From Lepraria neglecta (Eukaryota > Ascomycota > Lecanoromycetes > Lecanorales > Stereocaulaceae), in the NCBI GenBank assembly GCA_033220425.1, contig CM065650.1, positions 1,984,001 through 2,048,000 on the forward strand: DNA of 64,000 bases, written 5' to 3'. The notes below the pieces were generated by a model. It saw only the letters and a program-made list of their open reading frames with translations. It had not been told where the DNA came from and did not search any database. The translations under genes and the position numbers were made by a program. Numbering within the stretch: position 1 is the stretch's first letter; each line of letters opens with the position of its first letter. Shown one piece after another: positions 33,579 through 44,378 of this stretch.

Positions 33579-36500
33579 TTATCCAGAAGCATCAGCATTG
33601 AACGAGAGACCGGTCTCGGTATTCACAAGACGCTCAAACGCTTCCGCAGTCTGAACACCATTCCGTTGTCTAACAATATCGAGCGGCGTGCGGCCCTCCC
33701 AGTCCATGATAGTAGGAGAAGCCCGTCGTTCCATTAACAGCTTGACCAGCTCCGTAGGTGTAGAATCCCTCCAAGCCGGTGCAAAGTCCCTCGCAACGAC
33801 TATCAGAGGCGTCCTCCTCTGCCCTGTCATATTAGGATCAGCCCCAGCATCGAGAAGCATGCGGGACAAGGACAGCGTCTCCCCGGCCTCCCGCCGATGT
33901 TCTATAGTCCGCGTTAGAGGCGTGCTGCCTTCCGAACTCACGGTGTTGACAAGAGCACCCATCTTGATGAGTTTTTCGACCGCGCGCTCGTGCGCAGCTG
34001 ATGCAGCTGCACTGAGAGGAGTTTGACCCTTGAAATCTCTAGCGTCCACAAAAGATTTGGCGTCCAAAAGCATTTCAATCACAACCTCATGACCCCCCTC
34101 TGCGGCCCACCATAGAGGCGTCCGGCGATGCATATCTTCGGAATTGGTAGCAGCTCCTCTCTTGATTAGCACTCTGACTAGCGCCTCGTGTCCGTTGCCT
34201 GCAGCTGCCGAAAGCGGTGTCCTGCCAGATCCATCTTTGGATTCGATGTCAGCCCCTTGTCTGATCAATTGCTCAACTATAGCATTGTGACCAAAATAAC
34301 ATGCCAGATTGAGCGGCTCGGCTTTCGAGACAGGTCTTACGGAAGGCCGAGTGGCCCTGTAGATGTTGTACCATGTGTTGAAACGCTTGGAGTGGGTGTC
34401 ACAGATATACAACCAGGATTGTGATGCTTCGTCATCTTCCTTGCTGATGCTGAAATGCCAAGTCCAGTATTGTGCTGCATAGTCAATGAAGTCATGTTCT
34501 CGGATGTATGATAGTCTTTCGGCCGCATAGATGTAGTCACTCTTTATGACCATGGGCTCGGCTTCGAACATGGAAAATGAAAGGTAGCGAAGGCATGCTT
34601 TCGCAAGGACAAGATGTGAATCAAGAGGATCCAGCGAGACCTTCCAGCCTTTATGGCCCAGCTGAGGCTTTGTGGTCGACGGACCTTGCTGAAGAACCAG
34701 AAAATCCTTTGCTGTTTGGTGAAGAAGGTAGACCTTGGAATCATGAATGCTGACCAAAAGGCCGCAAAGGTTTTTGATGTATGTTCGAAAAGCTACTTCG
34801 GAATCAAGGTCCACTTCTTCGCGCGACTGATGGCATGCTTCAATGTTGAGGGCCATGTTCATTTCACGCAAGCTAAGAGGCCGTACAGCAGCAACGACGA
34901 TATGGAGTAATTTCATCGCCCGTCCAGGCTGTGGGCTTCGATCCAGCATAGCTTCGTAAGCATCATAGATTGTGTTTGGCATCTTCTCAATATATTCTTC
35001 CATCCTCTTTGGGGTACCAATTCCAAAGCCTTTCTCTACGCCCGCAAGCGTGAGATACAACCAGAGGTAAGTCCGGTTCTCCGTTCCCAGAAGACGGTCT
35101 TGGAGGAACATCTGCGTTTTTTGGTCGAACTTCTTTCTGGACGCAAGCTGCGCGACGCTGTCCACGATGACAAGGTCGATCTCTTTCTTTATCAGTTCAG
35201 ACTCATCCTCACCAGCGAGACGTATGGTGAACTCGTCAAAAAGCTCTTCAATATTGTAGTATGGGCGGCTAGTAACAAGGAACTTCAATTGGCAGTTGCT
35301 TTGGCCCTGAGTACCGTAAAAGCTATTCAAAGACTTGATCAAGGCTTGTTTTCCATTCTCTTCGCATTCATCGAGAGCATCCAGAACGCATATGACTTTA
35401 CCTGCTTCGGGACATTGGGCGATCTCCACGAGCAGCCGCCATAGGCTCGACAGAGACTGGATCAATCGCCTGCCATCGTTACGATAAGCGTCCATTATTT
35501 TCTGTAGCAGTGTACGATTTTGGCGGCATAGCTGATGCAATAGAGCGCATACAGCATTCGTCGGACTTCTTTGTTCTGGGCTCTCGTCCTTGAAGAAGAA
35601 ATAGCATGTCACGTGCGATGTCGTGCTTCGAAGCTCACCATCGACGAGCGACTTTGCTAGGACTGACTTTCCACAGCCTGGATCTGCGGTTACCCACAGT
35701 AGGCTCGAGCAAGGTTCTTCTCGCCACCGATCGTACTTGTCGTTTTCTAGGAACCAACGGCAAGTGCCCGGCACTCTCCTAGGATTTCGGTCTTTGTGGT
35801 CCTCATAGGTTGAAGTGCGCAGAGCCTGCAGACATGCGGCTTCCTCATCAGTCTGTGTCCAATCAATATTCCCAGGTTGACCTAAGGCCGTGAAGGAAGT
35901 TTGGACAGTCTGTCGTAGACTATGGTAGTGTTTCTCTTGCATGGAATAAAACTCACGCATGCGACGATCTTGCTCCTTCAGAGCAGTATCCAATCGCTCT
36001 GAATGAACGACTTGAGATGTGTATTGGCATGCTATCTCTGAGTTTTTCATGTCAGCAAGTAGTGCTGCCCAGTCATCCGCCTTGAGAACGTCTCGTCCGA
36101 ACCGGACTATCGTGGATCGTCGAAGCTGGCACACGACCTGAGCCTGATACCCAAGGATCTGCGAATATAGCTTCGTCACCTGCCTCTCAAACAAAGTATT
36201 GAGCTCGGTAAGGCCGCCTGTACTAAGTACCCTAGAAGGCTCTGTCTCCTGCTGACGGTAGACACGCTCAATAACAGTGAAGCGAACGATAAGGGAGGAG
36301 ATATAATCAAGGCCTTCCATAAGGGCTTTCTGTTGAATTGTAGGATGCAAAAGCAGTGGGAGGAGCATGCACACTCCAGCCCATGCCAGCGCAGCATGTG
36401 GCTCTGTGCCTACTGCCGAGGAGACGAAGTCCTTCCCAAATAATACAGCCTTCACAATTCGGTCCAGCTGCGCTTTCACCTCAACGGTCTTATCACCAAG

Positions 36501-36815
36501 GGAAAACTTCCATTGCGCATCATCGACGGCTTTCAATTTCTTTTGCACCAGCGCTGACATCTGACCCTCTCTCCTGGAGGTCCCCAAGCCGGCGGAGATG
36601 GTTGGAGAATCGTTTCCCTCCTCAAGCTCAGACAAAAGAATTTTCTCGTAGGCTTGAATGGCTTGCTTGCTATTCTCATCCTCGCGTAAAAGCTCGTAGG
36701 CTCGATCCCAAAGATCCTTAGGCGGACTTTCTGCTAATGATTGAGAATCGGAGGGTCCCCGGCTATGCGAGGCCTCGGCCGAAAACTTCTTGCGTCTGAA
36801 GGGAAGATGAGGCAT
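33579..36815 (-). CDS. NACHT-ankyrin NLR-like receptor (STAND protein)
   Basis: This is a single exon of 1078 residues. Residues ~35-330 form a helical N-terminal domain of the NWD type found in fungal NLR-like proteins. A NACHT NTPase follows, with Walker A in ADPGCGKS (~residue 381) and Walker B in ICVLDALDE (~477), then a helical middle region. Residues ~830-1065 hold about seven ankyrin repeats, with the TPL and GH hallmarks (GRTPLSAAAGNGHEALV, RRTPLWWAAEGGHEVVI). Such STAND proteins are ligand-triggered switches in fungal non-self recognition and incompatibility; the specific ligand is unknown. The ankyrin repeats differ from one another, so this is not a recently expanded high-identity repeat array. 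The frame is intact despite lying in a genome with strong RIP. Confidence 0.9.
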   Translation of the reverse strand: MPHLPFRRKKFSAEASHSRGPSDSQSLAESPPKDLWDRAYELLREDENSKQAIQAYEKILLSELEEGNDSPTISAGLGTSRREGQMSALVQKKLKAVDDAQWKFSLGDKTVEVKAQLDRIVKAVLFGKDFVSSAVGTEPHAALAWAGVCMLLPLLLHPTIQQKALMEGLDYISSLIVRFTVIERVYRQQETEPSRVLSTGGLTELNTLFERQVTKLYSQILGYQAQVVCQLRRSTIVRFGRDVLKADDWAALLADMKNSEIACQYTSQVVHSERLDTALKEQDRRMREFYSMQEKHYHSLRQTVQTSFTALGQPGNIDWTQTDEEAACLQALRTSTYEDHKDRNPRRVPGTCRWFLENDKYDRWREEPCSSLLWVTADPGCGKSVLAKSLVDGELRSTTSHVTCYFFFKDESPEQRSPTNAVCALLHQLCRQNRTLLQKIMDAYRNDGRRLIQSLSSLWRLLVEIAQCPEAGKVICVLDALDECEENGKQALIKSLNSFYGTQGQSNCQLKFLVTSRPYYNIEELFDEFTIRLAGEDESELIKKEIDLVIVDSVAQLASRKKFDQKTQMFLQDRLLGTENRTYLWLYLTLAGVEKGFGIGTPKRMEEYIEKMPNTIYDAYEAMLDRSPQPGRAMKLLHIVVAAVRPLSLREMNMALNIEACHQSREEVDLDSEVAFRTYIKNLCGLLVSIHDSKVYLLHQTAKDFLVLQQGPSTTKPQLGHKGWKVSLDPLDSHLVLAKACLRYLSFSMFEAEPMVIKSDYIYAAERLSYIREHDFIDYAAQYWTWHFSISKEDDEASQSWLYICDTHSKRFNTWYNIYRATRPSVRPVSKAEPLNLACYFGHNAIVEQLIRQGADIESKDGSGRTPLSAAAGNGHEALVRVLIKRGAATNSEDMHRRTPLWWAAEGGHEVVIEMLLDAKSFVDARDFKGQTPLSAAASAAHERAVEKLIKMGALVNTVSSEGSTPLTRTIEHRREAGETLSLSRMLLDAGADPNMTGQRRTPLIVVARDFAPAWRDSTPTELVKLLMERRASPTIMDWEGRTPLDIVRQRNGVQTAEAFERLVNTETGLSFNADASG

Positions 36816-37444
36816 AGCTGAAGACGACGAACAATCGACAACTGAAGATGTAGAAAGTTTGAAAGCGCTTTAGGTATCAAGAAAATAGAAGCAAATATCA
36901 ATCATTCAACGGCAAACAGAGAAAATTGAACACTTCGACACTCCAGGGTATTTTGATGTAGTGCTGGATTGACGATACCATCTCGAAGAGATAGAAATCA
37001 ACGTTCTTTGATTTGGGGCCGTGCCGGCACTGCCCCGCAGAATCGCAATGGAGGCTTCGGTAGCGCTCATGACGGGTTGCCTAGACCCATGGCGAATTGT
37101 ACATCGTCAGCCTTATCGTAGAGGCTTGGGGGCCAGAGCTGACACCAAATCGACAGGTTAGCGAGAGCTGCAGTCAGCACATTCGTGCAAAGCTGACTCA
37201 CTAATCGATTATAACAACATGCCATTCCAGTATGAGACGAGACACTGGTACTCTGATAGCCATAAAGTCTCCTCCACGTCCCGCTTGCTGACCATTCGCA
37301 ACCTGGACATTGTTGAATGAGATGGACATTCGATAAGCGTTTTCTACTGCCATAGGTGACGGTGCAATCGGCAAAAATCCTAAACATTTTTTTTGGAGGA
37401 GGCAGGAGAACGCCCGAAGGACTTGAGACATTTGGGTTCGCGCC
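36816..37444. promoter_or_regulatory. Divergent intergenic, 629 bp
   Basis: This holds the 5' regions of the NACHT-ankyrin gene (-) and the decarboxylase-like gene (+). A minus-strand frame at 37067-37387 has no recognisable domain and is probably chance. Confidence 0.5.
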
Positions 37445-38344
37445 ATGACTTCACTCCCTATCGCTCCTCCCCCATGGACCTGCAAATGCGAAGCCTACGT
37501 CCTCTCCTTCTACAACTCTGCCTCCTCAGGTGTCCCAATTGACATCGCCTACGACCCTCTTGAAGCCAACACGACGTCCTTCAGCTCCCAAGAAGATGCG
37601 GGGAAATACAAGGGGGGTTTGTGCATGGCACAGATACTCCGCTACAGCGAGACGCCGGTAGGACCATACGACGAGCTGGTAATCCTGCCGGGGTCTTTCA
37701 ACGGTATTGGGCCTAAGGGAGAGAAGAGGAAGGACTCCAGGATAACGGGCATATGGGTCAGCTCGAAGGAGACCTTGATCAATGGGAGGAGGAACTGGAA
37801 TGTTCCAAAGTTCGTTGTGACCACAATCCCCCCCGGTATACAAGAACATGTTGGCTAAAGAACGCTTCACGTCAGACATCTCGCCCGCTTTGTTTTCACA
37901 CCCACTGGATCTTCAGCTACGAAGGTCGAAGTTTTCCCTTCCGATCCCTCCTCTACCCGACCTTTCTTCAATACTACAATCCAGCCGATGAGCTACGTTC
38001 CCTCATTTCCATTCTCCAGTACTTGGATCAGTTATCTCGGTATATCGACGCATATACTACAGCCACCTCTTCCCGCAGGTGATCCAGCGGATCTGGTTGT
38101 CAAGACTGAAGGGTGGAGGCGGTCAGATCCGTCTATAAGATGCAGGAAGGCCAAGCTGGTTTGGATGGATATGAAGCAGCCCGATGGAGCGAGGAAGACC
38201 TCCAGCGAAGGGGAAGGGGAAGGAGTCGCGCTGTTGGCGAAGGAAGAGAACGAGAATTGGTGGCCTAGGATGAGGAGGTGGCATATTGGCCTCTACCTCC
38301 CGGACGCTACATTGGAGCTTGGCGAGCCGGAGACGTGGATATAG
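37445..38344 (+). CDS. Acetoacetate-decarboxylase-fold protein
   Basis: Two exons, 37445-37809 and 37876-38344, with a 66 bp intron (GTTCGT..CAG) give 277 residues. The join rebuilds NVPKHLARFVFTPTG, a block expected in fungal acetoacetate-decarboxylase-like proteins. Before it come LRYSETPVGPYDELVILPG and GIWVSSKETLINGRRNW, which fit the family beta-cone with its VGPYxE and GR motifs. Classical ADC forms acetone from acetoacetate through a Schiff-base lysine; many fungal members have unknown substrates. The conserved Lys of the bacterial enzyme is not clearly identifiable, so an enzymatic role is not proven. Confidence 0.75.
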
Positions 38345-38608
38345 TGAACTGCACCACTCGAAGACGATATGAACATGAATCATTTTGGGAAGTGTTGCGA
38401 GGTGATTGGCGATTTTCTAATCTCATTTTTTGGTAGAACCGTCTTCAGACCGGTCTTGACCTCAGAAATCAGTCGTAGTCATATCCGCAAATATAATGGT
38501 TTCTAACACCGGTAGGGCGCATCATACTCTCATGTTACTTTCCTCTGGATTTGAGAGCTTGCGGCGAGAACATCAAATGCCAAGACCGAAATCAAGGGCT
38601 AGCATGTA

Positions 38609-39727
38609 CTCGTATTGCCCCCCAAACCGCCACTCCCCCCAAACCGCCAGCCGCTAAGCCTAATTGGGAGCGCTAATAAATGATCTATCAATGCCACTAT
38701 TCAATGCCTCTATTCCATTGTATTGCATGGCTATGTGGCCCAATTAGAGCTCTACAAGAGGCCCGGAGGCAGTGGACTAGTAGTAGAAGAGGCCCTGCTA
38801 TTCAGACAGGCCATATCTCATGTGGTTGGTGCAGTATATCTATCCGAATCCTCGAATACATAACTCTGCTTGCGATATTATATTCTAATTCGAACTCGAA
38901 ATCAGGCCTGAAAACGCGATTGCAATGCTTTCCTCGACCTGCACCTCCTTCTTTATTAGGCATAGCGCCTATTCAAGGAGTCGCCGTGGCTTCCTGATAA
39001 TTCGACCTCCCTGTATAGCCACTAGAGTAGGCGATAGCTCTCGCATAAGGACTGGCTGCTCCGGCCTCGCTAATATATCTGATACGTTTCAGGGTCACTG
39101 GCGATATTGTTCCTATCTTTATCTATAGGCGAAAGGAATTTCGTTTTTAGATCAGGATAGCGATTGAAGAACTTCTTAACCTAGTGATTGCCTAGGTCTT
39201 TTATATAACCTCTCTTTCGAAGTATCTACTAGGCTATAGACCGCAATTACATAACCCTTAGTGGCCACCCCCATTTTCCGAGTTGTATTATCTATCTGGC
39301 GATTGCGGCTTCTTCTGCTGGTGATAGCAATTTTTGCTCCTGGCTGACTTCATTCCTTGATCTGGTATCCTTTGATTCGATCTCGTAGAGTAGTCCGACT
39401 AATTCGGAACCGAGTAGCGATCTGGCAAGTCGATTCGGCTTATAGTGTTCCAATGGTTTCGTGATAATAGTTTATAGCCAACAGGATCCTTTGCTCTTTC
39501 GGGAGCTCCAGAGGGCCTATCTGGAGGTCTTCTTGCTCTGGTAGATCAGATAGAAGGTCGGCAGGGTCGTCAGAGCCGTGGAGCGTTGATATAGCCATTA
39601 CGGTGGCATGCAATGGGTGGAATGGAGGAGTTTGAGTATGATTTTCGACATACCATTTGATAGCTTGCCTAATTAGGTTTAGCGGCTGGCGGTTTGGGGG
39701 GACTGGCGGTTGGGGGGGCAATACGAG
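38609..39727 (-). mobile_element. Internally deleted pogo/Fot1-type element (MITE-like)
   Basis: Terminal inverted repeats of at least 45 bp start with CTCGTATTGCCCCCC and contain CCAAACCGCCAGCCGCTAA; TA stands on both sides (38607-38608 and 39728-39729), the Tc1/mariner target duplication. At 1119 bp it is too short for a full pogo transposase. The minus strand keeps the N-terminal region: a proline-rich start, then KEQRILLAINYYHET, a stop, and a psq-like helix-turn-helix with RFRISRTTLRDRIKGYQ (39280-39720). The DDE core is missing, so it is non-autonomous. Its right end lies only 95 bp before the RPS25 start codon. Confidence 0.85.
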
Positions 39728-39822
39728 TATTCGGCAAGGCGTCGCTTAAACCACCCCACAGTCGAATCGCATCTGCGAACTTCATCAGACACAACGACGA
39801 CTACCTCTCTACGTACGCAAAC

Positions 39823-40341
39823 ATGGTGAGGAAGTCTGGGAGGAAGTACTCGATATTGTGAGGCTAACCCGCTCCGCAGGCACCCGCAGCAGCAACTGCC
39901 GGCAAGAAGCAAAAGAAAAAGTGGTCAAAGGGCAAGGGTACGTTGCGACTCCATCTCCATCTCTCTAAGTAGCCAGCATCAAAATTACGGTCGTACCTCT
40001 CAAAAAGAGAACTTTTGCGATTATGTGCTGATACGCTACTGTTTCATCAGTCAAGGACAAGGCCAACCACGCCGTCGTTCTCGATAAAGCAACCTCCGAC
40101 AAACTCTACAAAGACGTCCAATCCTACCGCCTCATCACAGTAGCAACCCTTGTGGACAGACTGAAGATCAATGGAAGCCTGGCACGGAAGGCGCTGAATG
40201 ATTTGGAAGAGAAGGGACAGATCAAGAAGGTTGTTGGGCACAGCAAGTTGAGCATCTACAGTGAGTGACCTGAAGTACCGCTGCGCGGGGATATACGAGT
40301 CTGACTGTTCAACAGCGAGGGCTGTTACTGCTGCTGAGTAA
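39823..40341 (+). CDS. RPS25: 40S ribosomal protein S25 (eS25)
   Basis: Four exons, 39823-39825, 39880-39937, 40051-40260 and 40316-40341, give 98 residues, the normal length for fungal eS25. The first exon is only the ATG codon, a common arrangement in fungal ribosomal protein genes. After splicing the basic N terminus (AGKKQKKKWSKGK) leads into VKDKANHAVVLDKAT and the winged-helix part LVDRLKINGSLARKAL..LEEKGQIKKVVGHSKLSIY. eS25 sits in the head of the small subunit near the tRNA exit site. All four exons join in frame with canonical sites. The pogo-type element ends 95 bp upstream, so core promoter sequence must be very compact or supplied by the element. Confidence 0.95.
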
Positions 40342-40536
40342 ATTGGGGATGGGATAAGATGAGGAGAATGGATGCGCGGTGGAAGATTGTACACATCGGA
40401 GTCCTTTGTCGAATAGCATCAATGGAGTACTTTTGACATCGGCACACAAGTCCTGAATCGCTAAATGCAACGACACAACACCAAATGCCCATCTAACCAC
40501 AGCTATCCAGCATCTCAATTCAAAGCCCTCTACCTC
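40342..40536. other. Convergent 3' intergenic, 195 bp
   Basis: The 3' ends of RPS25 (+) and the MAPR-like gene (-) meet here. No further feature is seen. Confidence 0.5.
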
Positions 40537-41402
40537 CTACGCAACCTCCTCAGCCGTCCTCCCCGGCCTCCCGGCCCTCGCCTTCTCGCACAACTCCTTG
40601 ACCTCCCCCCATCCCTCCCATCCACTTCCCTCCCCTCTCCACACCTTCCCAACCTTAAAATACTTCCCATCTTTCCCCCCATCAAACATCCTCTCCCACC
40701 CCCTCACCGTCTCCTCAACCTGCTTCTTTGCCAGTCTCCTCTCCCTCTCCTTTCTTAACTTCCGTTCCCTTTTCTCCTCCCTGGTGAACTCCGCACCAGA
40801 TGATAGATCCTCAGACATAAACATCTCCTCCACGCCTCTTAAGTCTCCATTGAGATCCGTATCAAAACAGCCTGTAACGAATGCGCGCGTGGCGTCCCGG
40901 CCGGAGAAAAATCCGTACATGCCGCCTGGGCCGTAGTAGTGTGGGGCTGCTGAGACGTCGTAGATGGTGCCGTTTACGGCGAGGAGGATAGGGAGGTTAG
41001 GGTCGGTGCCGTTATAGAGGGAGAGTTGAGCATCCGTTAGGTTGAGGGGACCCCGCTGTTCGTTGTATAGAGCGTTAGGTGTTGCTGGTTGAAGTGGAGG
41101 TAGCGTAGGGGTGTAGGGAGGGGACGTACAAGCCATGCTTTTATCCTCGCCGGCCGCGTGAATGCGGGACGGTAGCCCCAGGTGATTGAATTCCCGGTGA
41201 TGAAATAGGAGAGTGTAATGGAGAGGAGGATGAGACCGGCTAGAACGCGGAGGATGTCGACGACGAATAGGCGGCTTGGACCTTCGTCTTCGTCTGCGGT
41301 GAGCTTGGAGGCCGACGAAGGCTTCTCTGTAGATGATTTAGGGGAGTCATGCTGATTGTTGGCCGTGACATTGGCTCTTGAGCGGAGGTTGGAGGGCGCC
41401 AT
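40537..41402 (-). CDS. Membrane-anchored cytochrome b5-like (MAPR) protein
   Basis: Two exons, 41402-41130 and 41055-40537, with a 74 bp intron (GTACGT..CAG, branch CTAAC) give 263 residues. A hydrophilic N terminus is followed by one membrane helix (LFVVDILRVLAGLILLSI, residues ~46-70). Then comes the cytochrome b5-like haem/steroid-binding fold of the MAPR family: LTDAQLSLYNGTDPNLPILL, VNGTIYDVSA, YGPGGMYGFFSGRDATRAF and a final CFDTDL. The tyrosines of YYGPGGMYGFF are the expected haem-ligand type residues. MAPR proteins such as Dap1 and PGRMC1 bind haem and support cytochrome P450 and sterol enzymes in the ER. The C terminus is a charged helix. The junction rebuilds WLRGPLNLT, as expected for the family. 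Confidence 0.88.
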
Positions 41403-42887
41403 GGAGGTTGAGGGCAAGGTCGAAGCGCTTTCTAGGTTTTACTAGTGGATATTCCCACCTCTCGCCTCCCCATCTGCTCCAACGAGTTGACATAGTACAG
41501 TTGCGATCAACAGTTTGGTCTGCATGGTAGGAAGAGTAGGATACCAAGACATAAGACCCAGTCCAGACCATGTGCATATGTACGGCTGGAACCACACTGC
41601 TACTGTCTTCGCTGTCGGAGAGTATTCTACGGTGGACGTTCTTCATCTTGCATACATTCAATCTAATACTCTCTGCGTTCCAGCTTACTTCCTGATTATT
41701 CTCCAACACTGTCTGCTCCATCTTGCATACCATATTTCTCTTGCATTCAATCTGATATGTCCATTTTTACAGCGAGCATTATAATAGGCATACTGGCATG
41801 TTCCCCATTGATCTAGCTCCACGCTATTGCATATGGTGGTCACATAGCGTCCGGACTGCTGCTTCCCGATGGCCTGGCTAGACTAGTCATTTATTGTCAA
41901 ACAAGTGCTCGCGTACGTTGTATATGAGGGAAACCATGCGGGAAGAACTTCGATTCAGGACTCAAGATGACCTGTTCAGCCACCGGAACGTTGGAAAAGG
42001 GCTCGATAGACTCGCCATGCATGTAGTCTTCGGGTAGGGAGGATTTGAAAACTGGGAATCATCTTAGCCTGCACAAGCGCATTGACTTTCTATCTTGTGC
42101 AGTACGCCAGTCTTCTGATTCGTATTTCCATGGCTCGTGACTTGAAGACCTTCTGTTGTTGAAAGCTGCAAGCTGCAAGCTGTACCGCAAGCTCCAATGC
42201 TCAGGGTCTAGGTAGACCCTCGAAGCAGTGGCGAGCACGTTCGAGCTACCCCCTCCACTAATGTAAGCCATCACGACGTTGGTACAGCTGAATATTGTCC
42301 TAATCGAGCCCGACCGATCGGTCATTGGGCGAGATAGACCATTAGAGCCCCAGCTAGAGATGTTGGCGCCGTTGGGGGGGCTTGGATGGTGGGATGGGGC
42401 ATCGTGCAATGCAGAATCTGCCAATCTTCTCCGTTCTCGCTTGGAGATCCACTGATGTTGGTGTGTCTCATAATGCCACGTATGCGGGCCAGCTACATGA
42501 AAACGGCATCTAGTGTGGCTGCTTGCTGTGTCATTGGCTATTCCATGTCCTTTTGGGCTCTGATACATGATAACAATGTACCGTTTCCCTTATGAGCCAC
42601 CCACACCGAGAGCATGGGTTGTGGAAGATCTGCCGTTAATAATTGCTTTCCATAGGAACGCAGAGCCGCAATTTCTGCATTCTGGGCTTGAGTCAAGAAT
42701 TTTGACCTTAAAATGCACCGAGACAATAATTTTTCATTCGGATCACAGAGATTCGGTATCGAGTCAATGCCTGGTTTCCTGCATAGTGTGACCAGTGATA
42801 TATTTTATCTCTTGCTTTTTGCCTGAATTCCTTTGGCCTAGACAATTATCACTGATCTCTTCCCGAATCGGATATAAGATCGGCAGC
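41403..42887. other. Intergenic, 1.5 kb
   Basis: This lies between the divergent MAPR-like (-) and TauD (+) genes. A minus-strand frame of 169 codons at 42059-42568 has no recognisable domain; I do not call it a gene. No repeat or RNA gene was noticed. Confidence 0.45.
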
Positions 42888-44253
42888 ATGTCTCCACAAT
42901 TGAAAGGACTGATCGCCAGAGCCTCAATGGAAGGCCCATTAGCCACATTTCCTGCGTTATTGTCAGGCCCACTATGCTGGACTCCCACAACCTCCGGTCA
43001 GGCCCAGAAAGCTTACATCTTGCAACTGAGCACAGTCGACATCAGGTATATTGAATTAGCTATTGCTTCCTTCAAAGGTACACACAACTCCTTTCACGCT
43101 AGCCTTGAGATTGAAAGTTGCAGCACTTGGCAAAGAGCTTCCTTACTTGAGCCCTTCCACCTTCCCTCTGCCGGAGACCTTGAGCGCTCGACTTCGGGGC
43201 ATCAGTACTCAGCTGCATGACGGAATTGGTTTCGCCGTCCTTCGCGGACTAGACCCAAAGTGCTACGACAATGAAGAAATCGTTATTGCGTATTGCGGCG
43301 TGGCGTCGTACGTCGGAGTAGAGAGGATTACCAATGCGTTCGGGATGTCAATGAGTAGGTCATCCAGGCAGGATCTTGGCCTAACAGCGTTCTCGTAATA
43401 ATGTCGGTGAATGCTGACCATTGACTGTGTTGACCATCTCCGAAACGCCGAGAAAGACCCTAGACCGGAAGGCCGGGAGACTATGCAATTGAATGCCTCT
43501 AAGCGTTCGGGAGGATTGGTAGGAGCCACCCTTACCACCGGCCATTCCGTGAAGGCAACACAGCCCGAGCTTACAATTCTTGGTGGTGCAGAAGTTCCAT
43601 GCAGACCGCTACTATGCAGAGATAGTAGCAATGTTCATCAAAGAGAATGCGGCGATTGGAGGCGAGCAGTACCTTGCGAGTTTCTCCACCATATATAATC
43701 GGATGATGGAGGAGGAGCCCGAGAGTGTTGCAGTGCTGGCACAGGAGTGGCATTGGCCGAAGGATTGCATGTAAGCCTGAAGTCCTCTAGCTGCATGTGA
43801 TGGTGTAATCTGACCAAGTACCTCTGCAGCCGCGATCTCGATGGTCCTGTCATCTACCAATCATCTGGGCGTGTCCTAGTCCAACTGGTGTGGCAAGCCT
43901 TCATCGAGAATCCACAGCTGCTGTCACCGGCGCAGAAGCGGGCCCTTGAGACGGTCCAGCGCATTGCTGAAGAGGTCTCGATCGAGCTTGATCACCAAGC
44001 TGGGGACATTCAATTCGTCAACAACCTGGCTATCCTGCATGCTCGTAATAGTTTCCGGGACTCGCCAGAGAAAGCGAGACACATCTTGAGGTTGGGGTTG
44101 CGGGACCCAGAGAAGGGTTGGATACTCCCAGAACAGTACAGGTCGAGGACCGAATCAGCGTTCAAGAGTTTGGAGCATCAGTGCATCCCAGTGTGCGACT
44201 TTGATCCGTACTTCAAGACCACTGTCGCTACTACAGCTGCTCATCATGGCTGA
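42888..44253 (+). CDS. TauD/TfdA-family Fe(II)/2-oxoglutarate dioxygenase
   Basis: Five exons are inferred: 42888-43077, 43124-43354, 43472-43548, 43592-43770 and 43830-44253, giving 366 residues. Family marks are SGPLCW near the N terminus, GIGFAVLRGLDPKCY, the iron-binding HxD as FHAD (~residue 170), GGEQYLASFSTIYN, and near the end GDIQFVNNLAILHAR with the distal His, followed by an HILRLGLRD arginine block that binds 2-oxoglutarate. The exon 2-3 junction is the doubtful point: the sequence HLRNAEKDPRPEG (about 43434-43474) looks coding by comparison with the family but cannot be joined in frame with canonical sites. Either the protein has lost this segment or the gene is damaged there. 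It is tail-to-tail with the zinc-cluster regulator, 125 bp apart. The substrate is unknown. Confidence 0.75.
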
Positions 44254-44378
44254 TTGGGGAGGGATCGACTTGGGCTTTGGTTTAATGAATTATGACTTGA
44301 TATGAGTACGTCTAGTGTGAGAATGGGTACATGTTGGCTGAATATTTACTTGGATGTATGGAGCTCGAATTCTCAAGC

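Noticed and set aside
37067-37387. 106-codon minus-strand frame
   Set aside because: It lies in the divergent promoter region and has no domain or conserved motif.
42059-42568. 169-codon minus-strand frame as a gene
   Set aside because: No domain, irregular composition, and no fungal splice context; likely chance.
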